Numbered from the stretch's first letter, positions 1-5,866 are shown. The stretch is 12,796 bases of DNA from an uncultured Coriobacteriaceae bacterium (GCA_902783515.1 CACZRK010000272.1:1-12796); one strand, 5' to 3'. A program made the numbers and translations. The notes: generated from the sequence alone by a model not told the origin.

Positions 1-33
1 AGGGTCGTGGAGGCCCGCCGCGCCCGCCTGCTT

Positions 34-84
34 GCCCCCCGCAGGCGAACGCCGCCCGGGGCATGCCTGCCGGCTGCGCGCGTC
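34..84. repeat. Direct repeat copy A (3' flank of the Tat ferredoxin gene)
   Basis: This 51-bp stretch lies just beyond the stop codon of the ferredoxin gene. It recurs at 3261-3311 with 44 of 51 positions identical and no gaps. All seven differences are transitions, and six of them are G/C here and A/T in the other copy. Copy A sits next to an intact gene and is therefore the likely source. Confidence 0.8.
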
Positions 85-119
85 AGAAAGGCAGACGGCG
101 CCCCCGCCCGCCGGCAGGC
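65..119 (-). terminator. Large inverted repeat downstream of the ferredoxin gene, possible terminator
   Basis: GCCTGCCGGC at 65-74 and GCCGGCAGGC at 110-119 are perfect 10-bp inverted arms, and the 35-nt interior can partly pair again (CGTC near 81-84 with GACG near 94-97). It starts about 28 bp past the stop codon in the direction of minus-strand transcription. There is no T-run, so intrinsic termination is only a suggestion; it may instead stabilise the transcript end. Confidence 0.35.
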
Positions 120-133
120 GCGCGCCGACGAGC

Positions 134-147
134 GGGGAGGGCTCCCC
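134..147 (-). terminator. GGGGAG-GG-CTCCCC dyad at the ferredoxin stop codon
   Basis: A perfect 14-bp dyad (6-2-6) begins at the last base of the minus-strand stop codon. In RNA it would fold as a tight GGGGA/TCCCC stem right after the stop. It could form the upper part of a compound 3' end with the inverted repeat at 65-119. No T-tract follows. Confidence 0.3.
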
Positions 148-1514
148 TACCCCACGAAGTCCTTGATGTAGCCCTTGGCCATTCTGACCTTTGCCTTCTC
201 CAGGTAGTCGCCCACCTTGTCGTCGGGCAGGTCGAGCCGGTCCTCAGGCGCCTTGGCCACGAGCGAGCGTGCCCCCACGGGACACACCGTGCAGCATTGG
301 CCGCAGTGCACGCAGGCCTTGTCCATGACGCAGAAGCCGTCGTCGCCGAAGCTCACCGACTGCATCGGGCATCGCTCGATGCACGCCCCGCACCTTATGC
401 AGGTGTCCTTGTCATAGACCAGGTCATAGTTGCTGATCTTGGCCATCACGTCGCCCTCGCCGTTGGCGGCACGCACCGAGCCGAGCCACATGCAGCAGTC
501 AGAGTGGCACAGGCACATGCTCTCGGCGGCCTTGGAGTACAGATGGTCGACGACCATGCCCTGGTCGACGGCGTTCTGGATGATCTCGCAGGCCTCGTCC
601 TGAGTGATCTGTCTGCCGAAGCCGTTCTCGATGTAGTACTCGGCCTCCTCGCCGCAGCTAATGCAGGTCTCGATAGGGTGGTCGCAGGGGTCTCCGCGGC
701 CGAGCTGCATCTTGTTGGTGCGGCAGACGCACGGCGCCACCGCAAGCGTCGGGTTGCGCGCGATGACCGCCCGCCAGTCGTCGTAGGGCAGCGCACCTTC
801 CTGCTCGGCCACCACGTCGGTATTCACGGGCACCGAGTGGTACATGGGCGTCCCGTAGTCGACGCCCGCCGAGTCGTCGGCGCCCCACATCTTGGCGAGG
901 AAGTCGACGTTGAACTGCGTGTCCATCGTCGTGGCAAAGGTCTCGTACACGCCATACATGCCCGTCATGACGTGGTAGTGGGCGACGCCCGCGCGCACCG
1001 CCCGGCCGATGAGACCGCGGCTCGCGAGATCGGCGAGCATGGCCTCGCTCTCGTCGGGGTCGGCGTCGTTCTTCTGCGCGTAGTCGAACGCGGTGAACCA
1101 CTCGAAGAGGGGCATGTCAAGCACGTGCTGAGCGTCGTCCTCGCTGAACTGCTCCATGAGCCAGTCCCATGCCCCGTCGCCGGGAATGTTGGAGCCCATG
1201 CCGATGCCCATCCGGTTGAAGCGATTGCGCAGCATGAGGTAGACGGCGGGCACAACCGTTCCGTCTGCCTGGACGTAGTCCTGCTCGACGACCGGCTCGT
1301 CGAGGAGTCTGGCCATTGCCTCGTCCTCGCTCATCAGGTACGCGCCCTTCGCCTTCCCCTCGGCCTCGCCGGACGCAGCGTCGGCCACCGTCTCCCCGCC
1401 CTGGGCAGACCCTGCCGAGACGGCCTCCGACGCACCCGCGACCCGCGTTACCGGCACGGTGACCGCGCCCGCGGCTAGTGCGGTGACAAAACCTCTCCTG
1501 GTGACGTCCTCCAT
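147..1514 (-). CDS. Tat-exported 4Fe-4S dicluster ferredoxin-like protein
   Basis: A 455-residue electron-transfer protein. The start is ATG at 1514, because GAGGGAA lies just upstream and the product then opens with a twin-arginine signal (MEDVTRRGF, Arg6-Arg7, then an Ala/Val-rich hydrophobic stretch to about 28); the reading frame stays open further upstream but without a better start. The C-terminal third has two classic clusters: C372, C375, C378, C382-P and C401, C404, C407, C411-P. Before them lies a second Cys-rich zone: C262-V-C264, C277, C284, C287, C334-L-C336, C340-C341. The middle (about 120-200) resembles the winged-helix-like part seen in long cytoplasmic ferredoxins of anaerobes, from memory of that family. 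The Tat signal implies folding with clusters in the cytoplasm, then export. No redox partner is adjacent; a divergent LysR gene probably controls it. The exact reaction is unknown. Confidence 0.88.
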   Translation of the reverse strand: MEDVTRRGFVTALAAGAVTVPVTRVAGASEAVSAGSAQGGETVADAASGEAEGKAKGAYLMSEDEAMARLLDEPVVEQDYVQADGTVVPAVYLMLRNRFNRMGIGMGSNIPGDGAWDWLMEQFSEDDAQHVLDMPLFEWFTAFDYAQKNDADPDESEAMLADLASRGLIGRAVRAGVAHYHVMTGMYGVYETFATTMDTQFNVDFLAKMWGADDSAGVDYGTPMYHSVPVNTDVVAEQEGALPYDDWRAVIARNPTLAVAPCVCRTNKMQLGRGDPCDHPIETCISCGEEAEYYIENGFGRQITQDEACEIIQNAVDQGMVVDHLYSKAAESMCLCHSDCCMWLGSVRAANGEGDVMAKISNYDLVYDKDTCIRCGACIERCPMQSVSFGDDGFCVMDKACVHCGQCCTVCPVGARSLVAKAPEDRLDLPDDKVGDYLEKAKVRMAKGYIKDFVG

Positions 1515-1638
1515 GACTCTTCCCTCTTTCGCTGTCGATACGACACGACCTGAGGCGGCTCCACATCCCCCGACGCAGCCAGGCCCCTCCCGGCCGTGCT
1601 CATCGTGCCAATCTTCGGGCGCATGGCAGGCGCGGGGA

Positions 1639-1666
1639 AGTATCGGTTTGTCTATACTGGTGTGAA
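1639..1666 (-). promoter_or_regulatory. Candidate promoter of the Tat ferredoxin gene
   Basis: Read on the minus strand, TTCACA (1661-1666) and GATACT (1639-1644) are spaced by 16 bp and approximate a sigma-70 -35/-10 pair. It lies about 125 bp upstream of the ferredoxin ATG. The -35 hexamer is also the left arm of the dyad at 1661-1680, so a protein bound there would touch or block RNA polymerase. Identified by eye only. Confidence 0.4.
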
Positions 1667-1680
1667 GCCTGAGGTTCATA
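1661..1680. promoter_or_regulatory. TGTGAA-N8-TTCATA dyad, candidate LysR-family binding site
   Basis: The arms TGTGAA (1661-1666) and TTCATA (1675-1680) are inverted copies differing at one position, with TGAA/TTCA perfect. The site sits 40 bp upstream of the LysR start codon in the divergent intergenic region, where LysR-type regulators typically bind to control themselves and the opposite gene. The TATACT at 1653-1658 just beside it could be a -10 element for the regulator. Confidence 0.5.
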
Positions 1681-1720
1681 CAGGAGAAACGCAGTCGCGA
1701 GCCGGGGAGGAAAGGCATCC

Positions 1721-2644
1721 ATGGAGGGCCTCTATGACAGGCATCTTGCCGCGTTCGTAGCGGCGGTGGAGCGTGGCAGCTTCTCAAAGGCGGCGCAGGC
1801 ACTCTTCATCTCGCCAAACGCGCTCATCAAGCAGGTCGACCTGCTGGAGCGCCAAGTCGGCGTCCGCCTGCTCGACCGGACGCCGCGCGGGGTACGGCCG
1901 ACGCCCGCGGGCGAGGAGCTCCTCCGAGGCGCACGCGGCATCATCGCCGCCTCCCAGGAGACGCTGCGCCGCACCCGGGCCGCGGCGGGCAGGGCCGCTC
2001 GCGCCGTGAGGCTTGCCTCGTCGGTGCTGCGCCCATCTGCGCCCATCGGCAAGGCCTGGGGCTCCGTGGAGACCGACCATCCGGGCATCAGACTCGAGAT
2101 CACCCAGATATCAGACGAGCCAGAAGGGTGGAACTCCGTCTTCGGTCGGCTTGGCCAAGCCGTCGACGTCGTGGGGGCCATACTCCCCTCGTCATCGTGG
2201 CCATGGTACGGCGCCTGCCAGGTCCTCCCCTTGTACCGCGAGCCCATCATCGCGCTTGCGCCGCGGGGGCATCATCTCGCGGGCAAGGGCCCCGTGAGAC
2301 CAGACGCGCTGGCAGACGAGACGATCATGATCGCGCGCAAGGATGCGGCACCGGACTTCGACGCGCTCAGGACCTGGATGGTGCAGAACGTGGCCGGAAT
2401 CAGGCTCAAGGACGTGCAGCCCTACGACCTGGCAGGCAGCAACGCCTGCATAGAGAACGGCTGGCTCGGCATGGTCCCCGCGAGCTGGCACGCGATTCAT
2501 CCCAGCCTGGTGCCGCTTAAGGTCGAGTGGGACTTCCGGCTGACGCAGTGCCTGCTGTGCCCAAAGGAGCCGCGTCCCGAGGTCCAGGAGTTCGCCGACG
2601 CGGTCGCGGGCTGGTTTCGCGAGCATGCCAAGCGGGAGAGGTAA
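1721..2644 (+). CDS. LysR-type transcriptional regulator
   Basis: A 307-residue DNA-binding regulator of normal LysR-family length. Residues 1-65 form the winged helix-turn-helix, with typical features such as GSFSKAAQALFIS, the ALIKQVDLLERQVG recognition region and LLDRTPRGVRPTPAG. A linker helix rich in Arg/Ala (about 70-95) leads to a periplasmic-binding-protein-like effector domain (about 90-300). ATG at 1721 is chosen because GGGGAGG ends 10 bp upstream and the HTH begins at once. It is divergent from the Tat ferredoxin gene, separated by 206 bp containing a dyad, so control of that gene and of itself is the simplest reading. The effector is unknown. No cysteine pair or other special sensing motif stands out in the effector domain. 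Confidence 0.92.
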   Translation: MEGLYDRHLAAFVAAVERGSFSKAAQALFISPNALIKQVDLLERQVGVRLLDRTPRGVRPTPAGEELLRGARGIIAASQETLRRTRAAAGRAARAVRLASSVLRPSAPIGKAWGSVETDHPGIRLEITQISDEPEGWNSVFGRLGQAVDVVGAILPSSSWPWYGACQVLPLYREPIIALAPRGHHLAGKGPVRPDALADETIMIARKDAAPDFDALRTWMVQNVAGIRLKDVQPYDLAGSNACIENGWLGMVPASWHAIHPSLVPLKVEWDFRLTQCLLCPKEPRPEVQEFADAVAGWFREHAKRER

Positions 2645-2699
2645 GGACGGCATGCATTCGCCGGCGCAGGAGTCGACATCACGTCACTTCTGGATGGTA

Positions 2700-2711
2700 G
2701 TTATGTATAAC
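2700..2711. promoter_or_regulatory. GTTAT-GT-ATAAC dyad upstream of the HipA remnant
   Basis: A perfect 5-2-5 inverted repeat in an AT-richer patch 80 bp before the GTG of the HipA-like remnant; TATAAC at 2706-2711 within it would also serve as a -10 box. It may be the relic of an operator/promoter for a lost hipBA-like operon. The rest of 2645-2790 shows no gene. Confidence 0.25.
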
Positions 2712-2790
2712 GACGGGCCTGCGCAAAGTCGCGGACCCTTCGTTATGCTGTTTCGCAAATCAAGAGATAAGCATCGAGGGGATTGTCGTC

Positions 2791-3246
2791 GTGCGGCACT
2801 TGTTTTTTAACCCTCAAGCCCAGCAAGCTCGCGCCCGACGAGGTACCCGAATGTCATGCAACGTCCCAAGCTATTGCCTGCAAAGCGGGGTCCCCTCTCT
2901 CGTGTGGGACGCGGGCTGGACCAGCCACGAGCTGTCTCCGGTCTATGACGTGACCTGCACGACGACGTACCCGCAGGTATACCGCGAGATGGGCGTCTCG
3001 CTCTGTCCGAGCAGGCGCATCGACGACATCGCCGGCGCCGACATACGTGCCGCAGGCCGCACGATCGGCGTGAGCGAGAAGGCCGCCTGGGCTCACTGGG
3101 CCGAACTCTGCTCGGACTTCCCAAACGCGCTGTCTGCCGTAGAAGGGAGCATCGCAGAGCAAGGCTTCGACAAGGTCCACGAGGTCGCTGAGTTCATACG
3201 CACGGACGCGGAGAGGCGCGTGCGGCATATCGCCGACTCGCAATAA
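2791..3246 (+). pseudogene. HipA-like kinase, C-terminal remnant
   Basis: An open frame of 151 residues matching only the C-terminal part of HipA-family serine/threonine kinases, the toxin half of HipBA systems. The recognisable core is ELSPVYDVTCTTTYP (residues 47-61), where the family has its '(L)SPxYD' metal-binding motif, followed by REMGV and the IDDI...GVSEKAA helical region, then a C-terminal helix ending RRVRHIADS. Intact HipA proteins are usually 300-440 residues; the N-terminal subdomain, the P-loop-like region and the catalytic D/N motif are absent. The first 40 residues do not resemble HipA and may be out-of-frame junction sequence. GTG at 2791 has GAGGGG 9 bp upstream; ATG at 2851 is an alternative start. 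No hipB-like antitoxin lies beside it. Inactive as a kinase by inference; it may or may not be translated. Confidence 0.7.
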
Positions 3247-3260
3247 GGGGAGCTCGAGAC

Positions 3261-3332
3261 GCCCCCCGTAGACGAACGCCGCCCAGGACATGCCTGCCGA
3301 CTGCGCACGCCTTGGCCATCACGTCGCCCTCG
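3261..3332 (-). pseudogene. Scar of a duplicated ferredoxin locus (two fused fragments)
   Basis: Two pieces of the left-hand ferredoxin locus are joined here in the same orientation. Positions 3261-3311 match its 3' flank at 34-84 (44/51). Positions 3311-3332 match 438-459 exactly for 22 bp, which is codons 352-359 (EGDVMAK) just before the first ferredoxin motif. The intervening 353 bp, including the whole 4Fe-4S dicluster domain, are missing at the junction. Beyond 3332 similarity fades. No open frame survives. It lies 14 bp past the HipA remnant and just before the toxin-antitoxin promoter. Confidence 0.75.
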
Positions 3333-3374
3333 ACATGGCGAGATGACGTGCAGGCCGCACGCCGCGTCCCATCG

Positions 3375-3383
3375 TGCTATAGT
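3375..3383 (+). promoter_or_regulatory. Extended -10 promoter of the antitoxin-toxin operon
   Basis: TGC-TATAGT (TG at 3375-3376, -10 at 3378-3383) is a good extended -10 element; no clear -35 is seen 17 bp upstream, as is common for extended -10 promoters. Predicted initiation falls around 3389-3391, inside the palindrome at 3386-3399, which suits repression by the antitoxin. Confidence 0.6.
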
Positions 3384-3385
3384 TT

Positions 3386-3399
3386 GTACAACGTTGTAC
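3386..3399. promoter_or_regulatory. GTACAACGTTGTAC operator palindrome
   Basis: A perfect 14-bp palindrome begins 2 bp after the -10 element and ends 49 bp before the antitoxin ATG. Position and symmetry fit autoregulation by a dimeric RelB/DinJ-type (ribbon-helix-helix) antitoxin or by the antitoxin-toxin complex. Confidence 0.65.
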
Positions 3400-3448
3400 G
3401 ATTTCACCTCCCCGCGCAGTCCCTGCCAAGCACGCTAAGGAGGAAGCC

Positions 3449-3787
3449 ATGCCCACGACAGACTCGATGGTCACCGCCCGCATGAGCGCGCAGAAGAAGG
3501 CCGCCGGGGCGCGCGTCCTCGCGGACGCCGGGTTGACCGCCTCCCAGGCGCTCAACCGCCTCTACGACTACCTCATCAGCTTCGGTACGATGCCGCCCGA
3601 GCTCATGCAGCAGCCCGGCGAGTCCCAGTCCCGCCCGGACCGCGGGGAGCTCCTCAAGGCGGCAGTGGACCAGGTCGACGCCATCCCCAGCGTCGACCTT
3701 GACGCCGAATGGGCGAGCATGAGCGCCCGCGAGGCCCGCGGGAGACGCCTTGCAAGCCGGGAGCCCCTCGCGGGTGACGGCCGATGA
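3449..3787 (+). CDS. RelB/DinJ-family antitoxin
   Basis: A 112-residue antitoxin. The N-terminal half is a ribbon-helix-helix DNA-binding region: a beta strand (SMVTARMS, 6-13), a helix carrying KKAAGARVLADAG, then LTASQALNRLYDYLISFG, the RelB/DinJ signature. The C-terminal half (from about 50) is Pro/Arg/Asp-rich and probably disordered until it folds on the toxin; LDAEWASM near 88-95 is a likely toxin-contact segment. AAGGAGG ends 5 bp before ATG 3449, a strong ribosome binding site. The stop overlaps the toxin start (ATGA), the usual coupling that keeps antitoxin in excess. A 14-bp palindrome overlaps its promoter start region, implying autorepression. Confidence 0.88.
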   Translation: MPTTDSMVTARMSAQKKAAGARVLADAGLTASQALNRLYDYLISFGTMPPELMQQPGESQSRPDRGELLKAAVDQVDAIPSVDLDAEWASMSAREARGRRLASREPLAGDGR

Positions 3788-4242
3788 TTCGCGTCCTCAT
3801 CGACACGAACATCCTCGTCGACTTTCTCGCCCGGCGCGAGCCGTTCTACGGCCCCGCGCGCAGTCTGATGGTCTTCGCAGCAATGGGCGACTACGAGCTG
3901 TGGATGAGCGCCTCGCAGGTGACCGACCTCTTCTACATCCTTTCAAACGGCGGCGCGAGGAGCAGCTCGGAGGCCTGCAAGGCGGCGCTGCGTGGCCTGC
4001 GCGCCATCGTCCACGTCGCCGCCCCAGGCGAGCGCGAGGTGGACGCGGCGCTGACTGCGCCGTGGGAGGACTTCGAAGACTCCCTTGTCTGCCAGACCGC
4101 GATCGGCCTCGAGGCGCAGGCCATCGTCACCCGCGACGGGCGGGACTTCACCCACTCGCCCATCCCCGTCTTTGACGTCGACGCCTTCTTTGGGTGGATG
4201 GAGCATGTGCACCACGTCGCCTACGGTGAAATCAGGTTTTAG
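3784..4242 (+). CDS. PIN-domain ribonuclease toxin
   Basis: A 152-residue PIN-fold protein, normal length for VapC-like toxins, predicted Mg-dependent endoribonuclease cutting tRNA, rRNA or mRNA in the cytoplasm. It opens with MIRVLIDTNILVDFL (Asp7, Asn9), has Asp48 in the SASQVTDLFYIL helix, then DFEDSLVCQTA (Asp96, Asp99) and VTRDGRDF (Asp118, Asp121), giving the expected acidic cluster. It overlaps the antitoxin by 4 bp and is translationally coupled. The partner is RelB/DinJ-like rather than VapB- or MazE-like, so target and specificity cannot be assumed from VapC. All catalytic acids appear present, so the pair is probably functional. Confidence 0.88.
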   Translation: MIRVLIDTNILVDFLARREPFYGPARSLMVFAAMGDYELWMSASQVTDLFYILSNGGARSSSEACKAALRGLRAIVHVAAPGEREVDAALTAPWEDFEDSLVCQTAIGLEAQAIVTRDGRDFTHSPIPVFDVDAFFGWMEHVHHVAYGEIRF

Positions 4243-4321
4243 GGGCGCGAGTCTGCTTGGAGACAGCAGCGGCATGCCGTAGAACGAGCTCTGGTCGATG
4301 TTCGCGGCATCGGGGCTGGCC

Positions 4322-4347
4322 GCAAGGAACTGCTGCAAGGAACTGTG
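4322..4347. repeat. 13-bp tandem repeat, two copies
   Basis: GCAAGGAACTGCT (4322-4334) is followed directly by GCAAGGAACTGTG (4335-4347); 11 of 13 positions match. It lies in the gene-poor gap, within the stretch whose minus strand reads as coding-like. Slippage duplication is the simplest origin. Confidence 0.7.
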
Positions 4348-4464
4348 AGATGTCGCTGCCGGGTTTCCAGGGCAAACGATGCTAGGATGGAACGGCGCCG
4401 TGGGGGCGACGCGCTTCCGAAGGTTTGCGAGAGGGAATGGACACCAAACAGCTTTAATAAACGC

Positions 4465-4477
4465 GCGCTTGCAGCGC
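4465..4477 (-). terminator. Small hairpin GCGCT-TGC-AGCGC, weak terminator candidate
   Basis: A 5-bp perfect stem with a 3-nt loop. Read on the minus strand it is followed by GCGTTTATT, a short T-rich run, so it would end leftward transcripts. No leftward gene is established upstream of it, which weakens the call. Confidence 0.2.
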
Positions 4478-4564
4478 ATCAACGAAATGTGGAGGGGTGA
4501 GCTTCCCTTCTCGCAACGCGGCGACGCGCCGCCCGTCTGGCTTTTCGCGCGTGGGCTCACGAAG

Positions 4565-4596
4565 GCGACTTCGCATACGCGCGACTTCGCATACGC
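4565..4596. repeat. 16-bp perfect tandem repeat
   Basis: GCGACTTCGCATACGC occurs twice head to tail (4565-4580 and 4581-4596) without a mismatch, and the next four bases (GCGA) begin a third copy. It lies about 176 bp upstream of the aldo/keto reductase start. Paired sites one and a half helical turns apart could bind a regulator, or it may be a simple slippage product. Confidence 0.85.
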
Positions 4597-4771
4597 GCGA
4601 GCCCCTCTTTTCCGAATGCCTGTCAAGAATGTCCGTCGGCCCCGCCGCCCCCATCGACGGAACGCGCTCGCCCGGACTCCGCCGAGACGCCGCGCCAAGG
4701 TGCTGTATCCTCGTGTCACGCAGCATATGCGCGGGGCAATTGCGTGGGGCAATCGTGGAGAGGGCGGCATC

Positions 4772-5800
4772 ATGAAGCAGATCACCCTGGGCTCGACCGG
4801 CATCGTCACGCCGCAGAACGCGTTCGGCGCGCTGCCCATCCAGCGCGTGAGCGAGCGGGAGGCGGTGCGGCTGCTGAGGGGCGCGCACGACGGCGGCATG
4901 ACGTTCTTTGACACGGCGCGCGCCTACAGCGACAGCGAGGCGAAGGTGGGCGCGGCGTTCGACGGGATGCGCGACCAGGTCACCATCGCCACCAAGTCGC
5001 AGGCCAGGACGCCCGACGCGCTCGCCGCCGACCTCGAGACCTCCCTGGCAAACCTGCGCACCGACCACGTTGACGTCTACCAGCTCCACTGCGTCGACCG
5101 CTGCTATCGGCCGGGCGACGGCACCGGCATGTACGAAGCGCTCCTCGAGTTCAAGCGCGCCGGCAAGATCCTGCACGTCGGGATCACCACCCACAAGGTG
5201 GGCGTCGCCGAGCAGATCGTGCGCAGCGGGCTGTATGAGACCCTGCAGTACCCGCTGTCATACCTCTCGAACGACCGAGAACTCGCTCTGGTGCGCTCGT
5301 GTGCCGACGCGAACATGGGCTTCATCGCGATGAAGGGGCTGGCAGGCGGCCTGCTCAACAGCTCGCGCGCCTGCATGGCGTTCATGACGCAGTTCGAGAA
5401 CGTCGTTCCCATCTGGGGCATCCAGCGCCAGGCCGAGCTTGACGAATGGCTCTCCTACATGGGCGACGCGACGCCGGCGCTCGACGCGGACACCCGCGCG
5501 TTCATCGCGCGCGAGCGCGCCGAGCTCACCGGGGACTTCTGCCGCGGCTGCGGGTACTGCATGCCCTGCACCGTCGGGATCACGATCAACCAGTGCGCTC
5601 GCATGAGCCTGATGCTGCGGCGCGCGCCATCCGAGGCCTGGCTGAGCGAGCGCTGGCAGGCGGAGATGGCCAAGATCGACGACTGCATCGACTGCGGCGC
5701 CTGCATGACGCGCTGCCCCTACGAGCTGCCGATCCCGTCTCTCTTGCGCGCCAACCTCGCCGACTATCGCGCGGTCCTGGCCGGCAAGGCGCAGACGTAG
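4772..5800 (+). CDS. Aldo/keto reductase with C-terminal 4Fe-4S ferredoxin domain
   Basis: A 342-residue cytoplasmic fusion enzyme. Residues 1-230 are an aldo/keto reductase TIM barrel with the catalytic tetrad visible: Asp47 and Tyr52 in FFDTARAYSDSE, Lys75 in TIATKSQ and His106 in YQLHCVD. Residues 255-320 form a ferredoxin-like tail with two Cys sets: C257, C260, C263, C266 (C275 nearby) and C305, C308, C311, C315-P. Such fusions are a known subfamily in anaerobes and may pass electrons between a nicotinamide-type hydride step and Fe-S carriers; the substrate is unknown. ATG 4772 is chosen because GGAGAGGG ends 7 bp upstream and the barrel starts immediately (MKQITLGSTGIVTP); longer in-frame starts add non-family sequence. 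It stands alone and converges with the molybdoenzyme operon. Confidence 0.9.
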   Translation: MKQITLGSTGIVTPQNAFGALPIQRVSEREAVRLLRGAHDGGMTFFDTARAYSDSEAKVGAAFDGMRDQVTIATKSQARTPDALAADLETSLANLRTDHVDVYQLHCVDRCYRPGDGTGMYEALLEFKRAGKILHVGITTHKVGVAEQIVRSGLYETLQYPLSYLSNDRELALVRSCADANMGFIAMKGLAGGLLNSSRACMAFMTQFENVVPIWGIQRQAELDEWLSYMGDATPALDADTRAFIARERAELTGDFCRGCGYCMPCTVGITINQCARMSLMLRRAPSEAWLSERWQAEMAKIDDCIDCGACMTRCPYELPIPSLLRANLADYRAVLAGKAQT

Positions 5801-5830
5801 GCGCGAGGCGCGGCACCCAAAGGCGTAGGG

Positions 5831-5844
5831 GCGCCGCGCGGCGC
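5831..5844. terminator. GCGCCGCGCGGCGC palindrome after the reductase gene
   Basis: A perfect 14-bp palindrome 30 bp beyond the aldo/keto reductase stop. In RNA it can form a short GC stem but no T-run follows (GTCATT). It may act together with the larger hairpin at 5867-5907. Confidence 0.3.
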
Positions 5845-5866
5845 GTCATTGGCCTCGCACGCGCAA

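Larger units (their letters stand above)
4243..4771. other. 529-bp gap without a convincing gene
   Basis: No well-supported gene lies here. The plus-strand frame that reaches the aldo/keto reductase stays open from 4379 but its product is Arg-rich and unlike the family. The minus strand around 4250-4350 reads through with GC-rich, coding-like codon choice (it would encode SSLQQFLAASPDAAN and DQSSFYGMPLL), with no family recognised; it may be a decayed fragment. The gap also holds a 13-bp and a 16-bp tandem repeat and the small hairpin at 4465-4477. The promoter of the reductase gene was not identified. Confidence 0.5.

Noticed and set aside
63..1478. Plus-strand open frame of 471 codons opposite the Tat ferredoxin
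   Set aside because: The opposite strand has a signal peptide, cysteine motifs and a ribosome binding site; this one is His/Val/Ala-rich with no recognisable domain.
3317..3350. CACGTCGCC / GGCGAGATGACGTG hairpin as terminator
   Set aside because: The pairing needs a 5-base bulge, and the left arm is explained by the ferredoxin-derived 22-bp match.
4565..4596. CRISPR-like repeat
   Set aside because: The two copies are directly adjacent with no spacer, and there is no cas gene nearby.
4379..4771. Longer N-terminus for the aldo/keto reductase
   Set aside because: The added residues are Arg-rich and unlike the family, while ATG 4772 has a good ribosome binding site and begins exactly at the first barrel strand.
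4497..4775. Small plus-strand frame with GTG next to GGAGGGG
   Set aside because: The purine tract lies almost on top of the GTG, too close for a ribosome binding site, and the product is Arg/Ser-rich with no similarity that I recognise; it also spans the 16-bp tandem repeat.
3943..4914. Minus-strand frame of 323 codons across toxin, gap and reductase start
   Set aside because: It crosses two real plus-strand genes and shows no domain as a whole; only a short part within the gap looks coding-like and is reported separately as a possible remnant.
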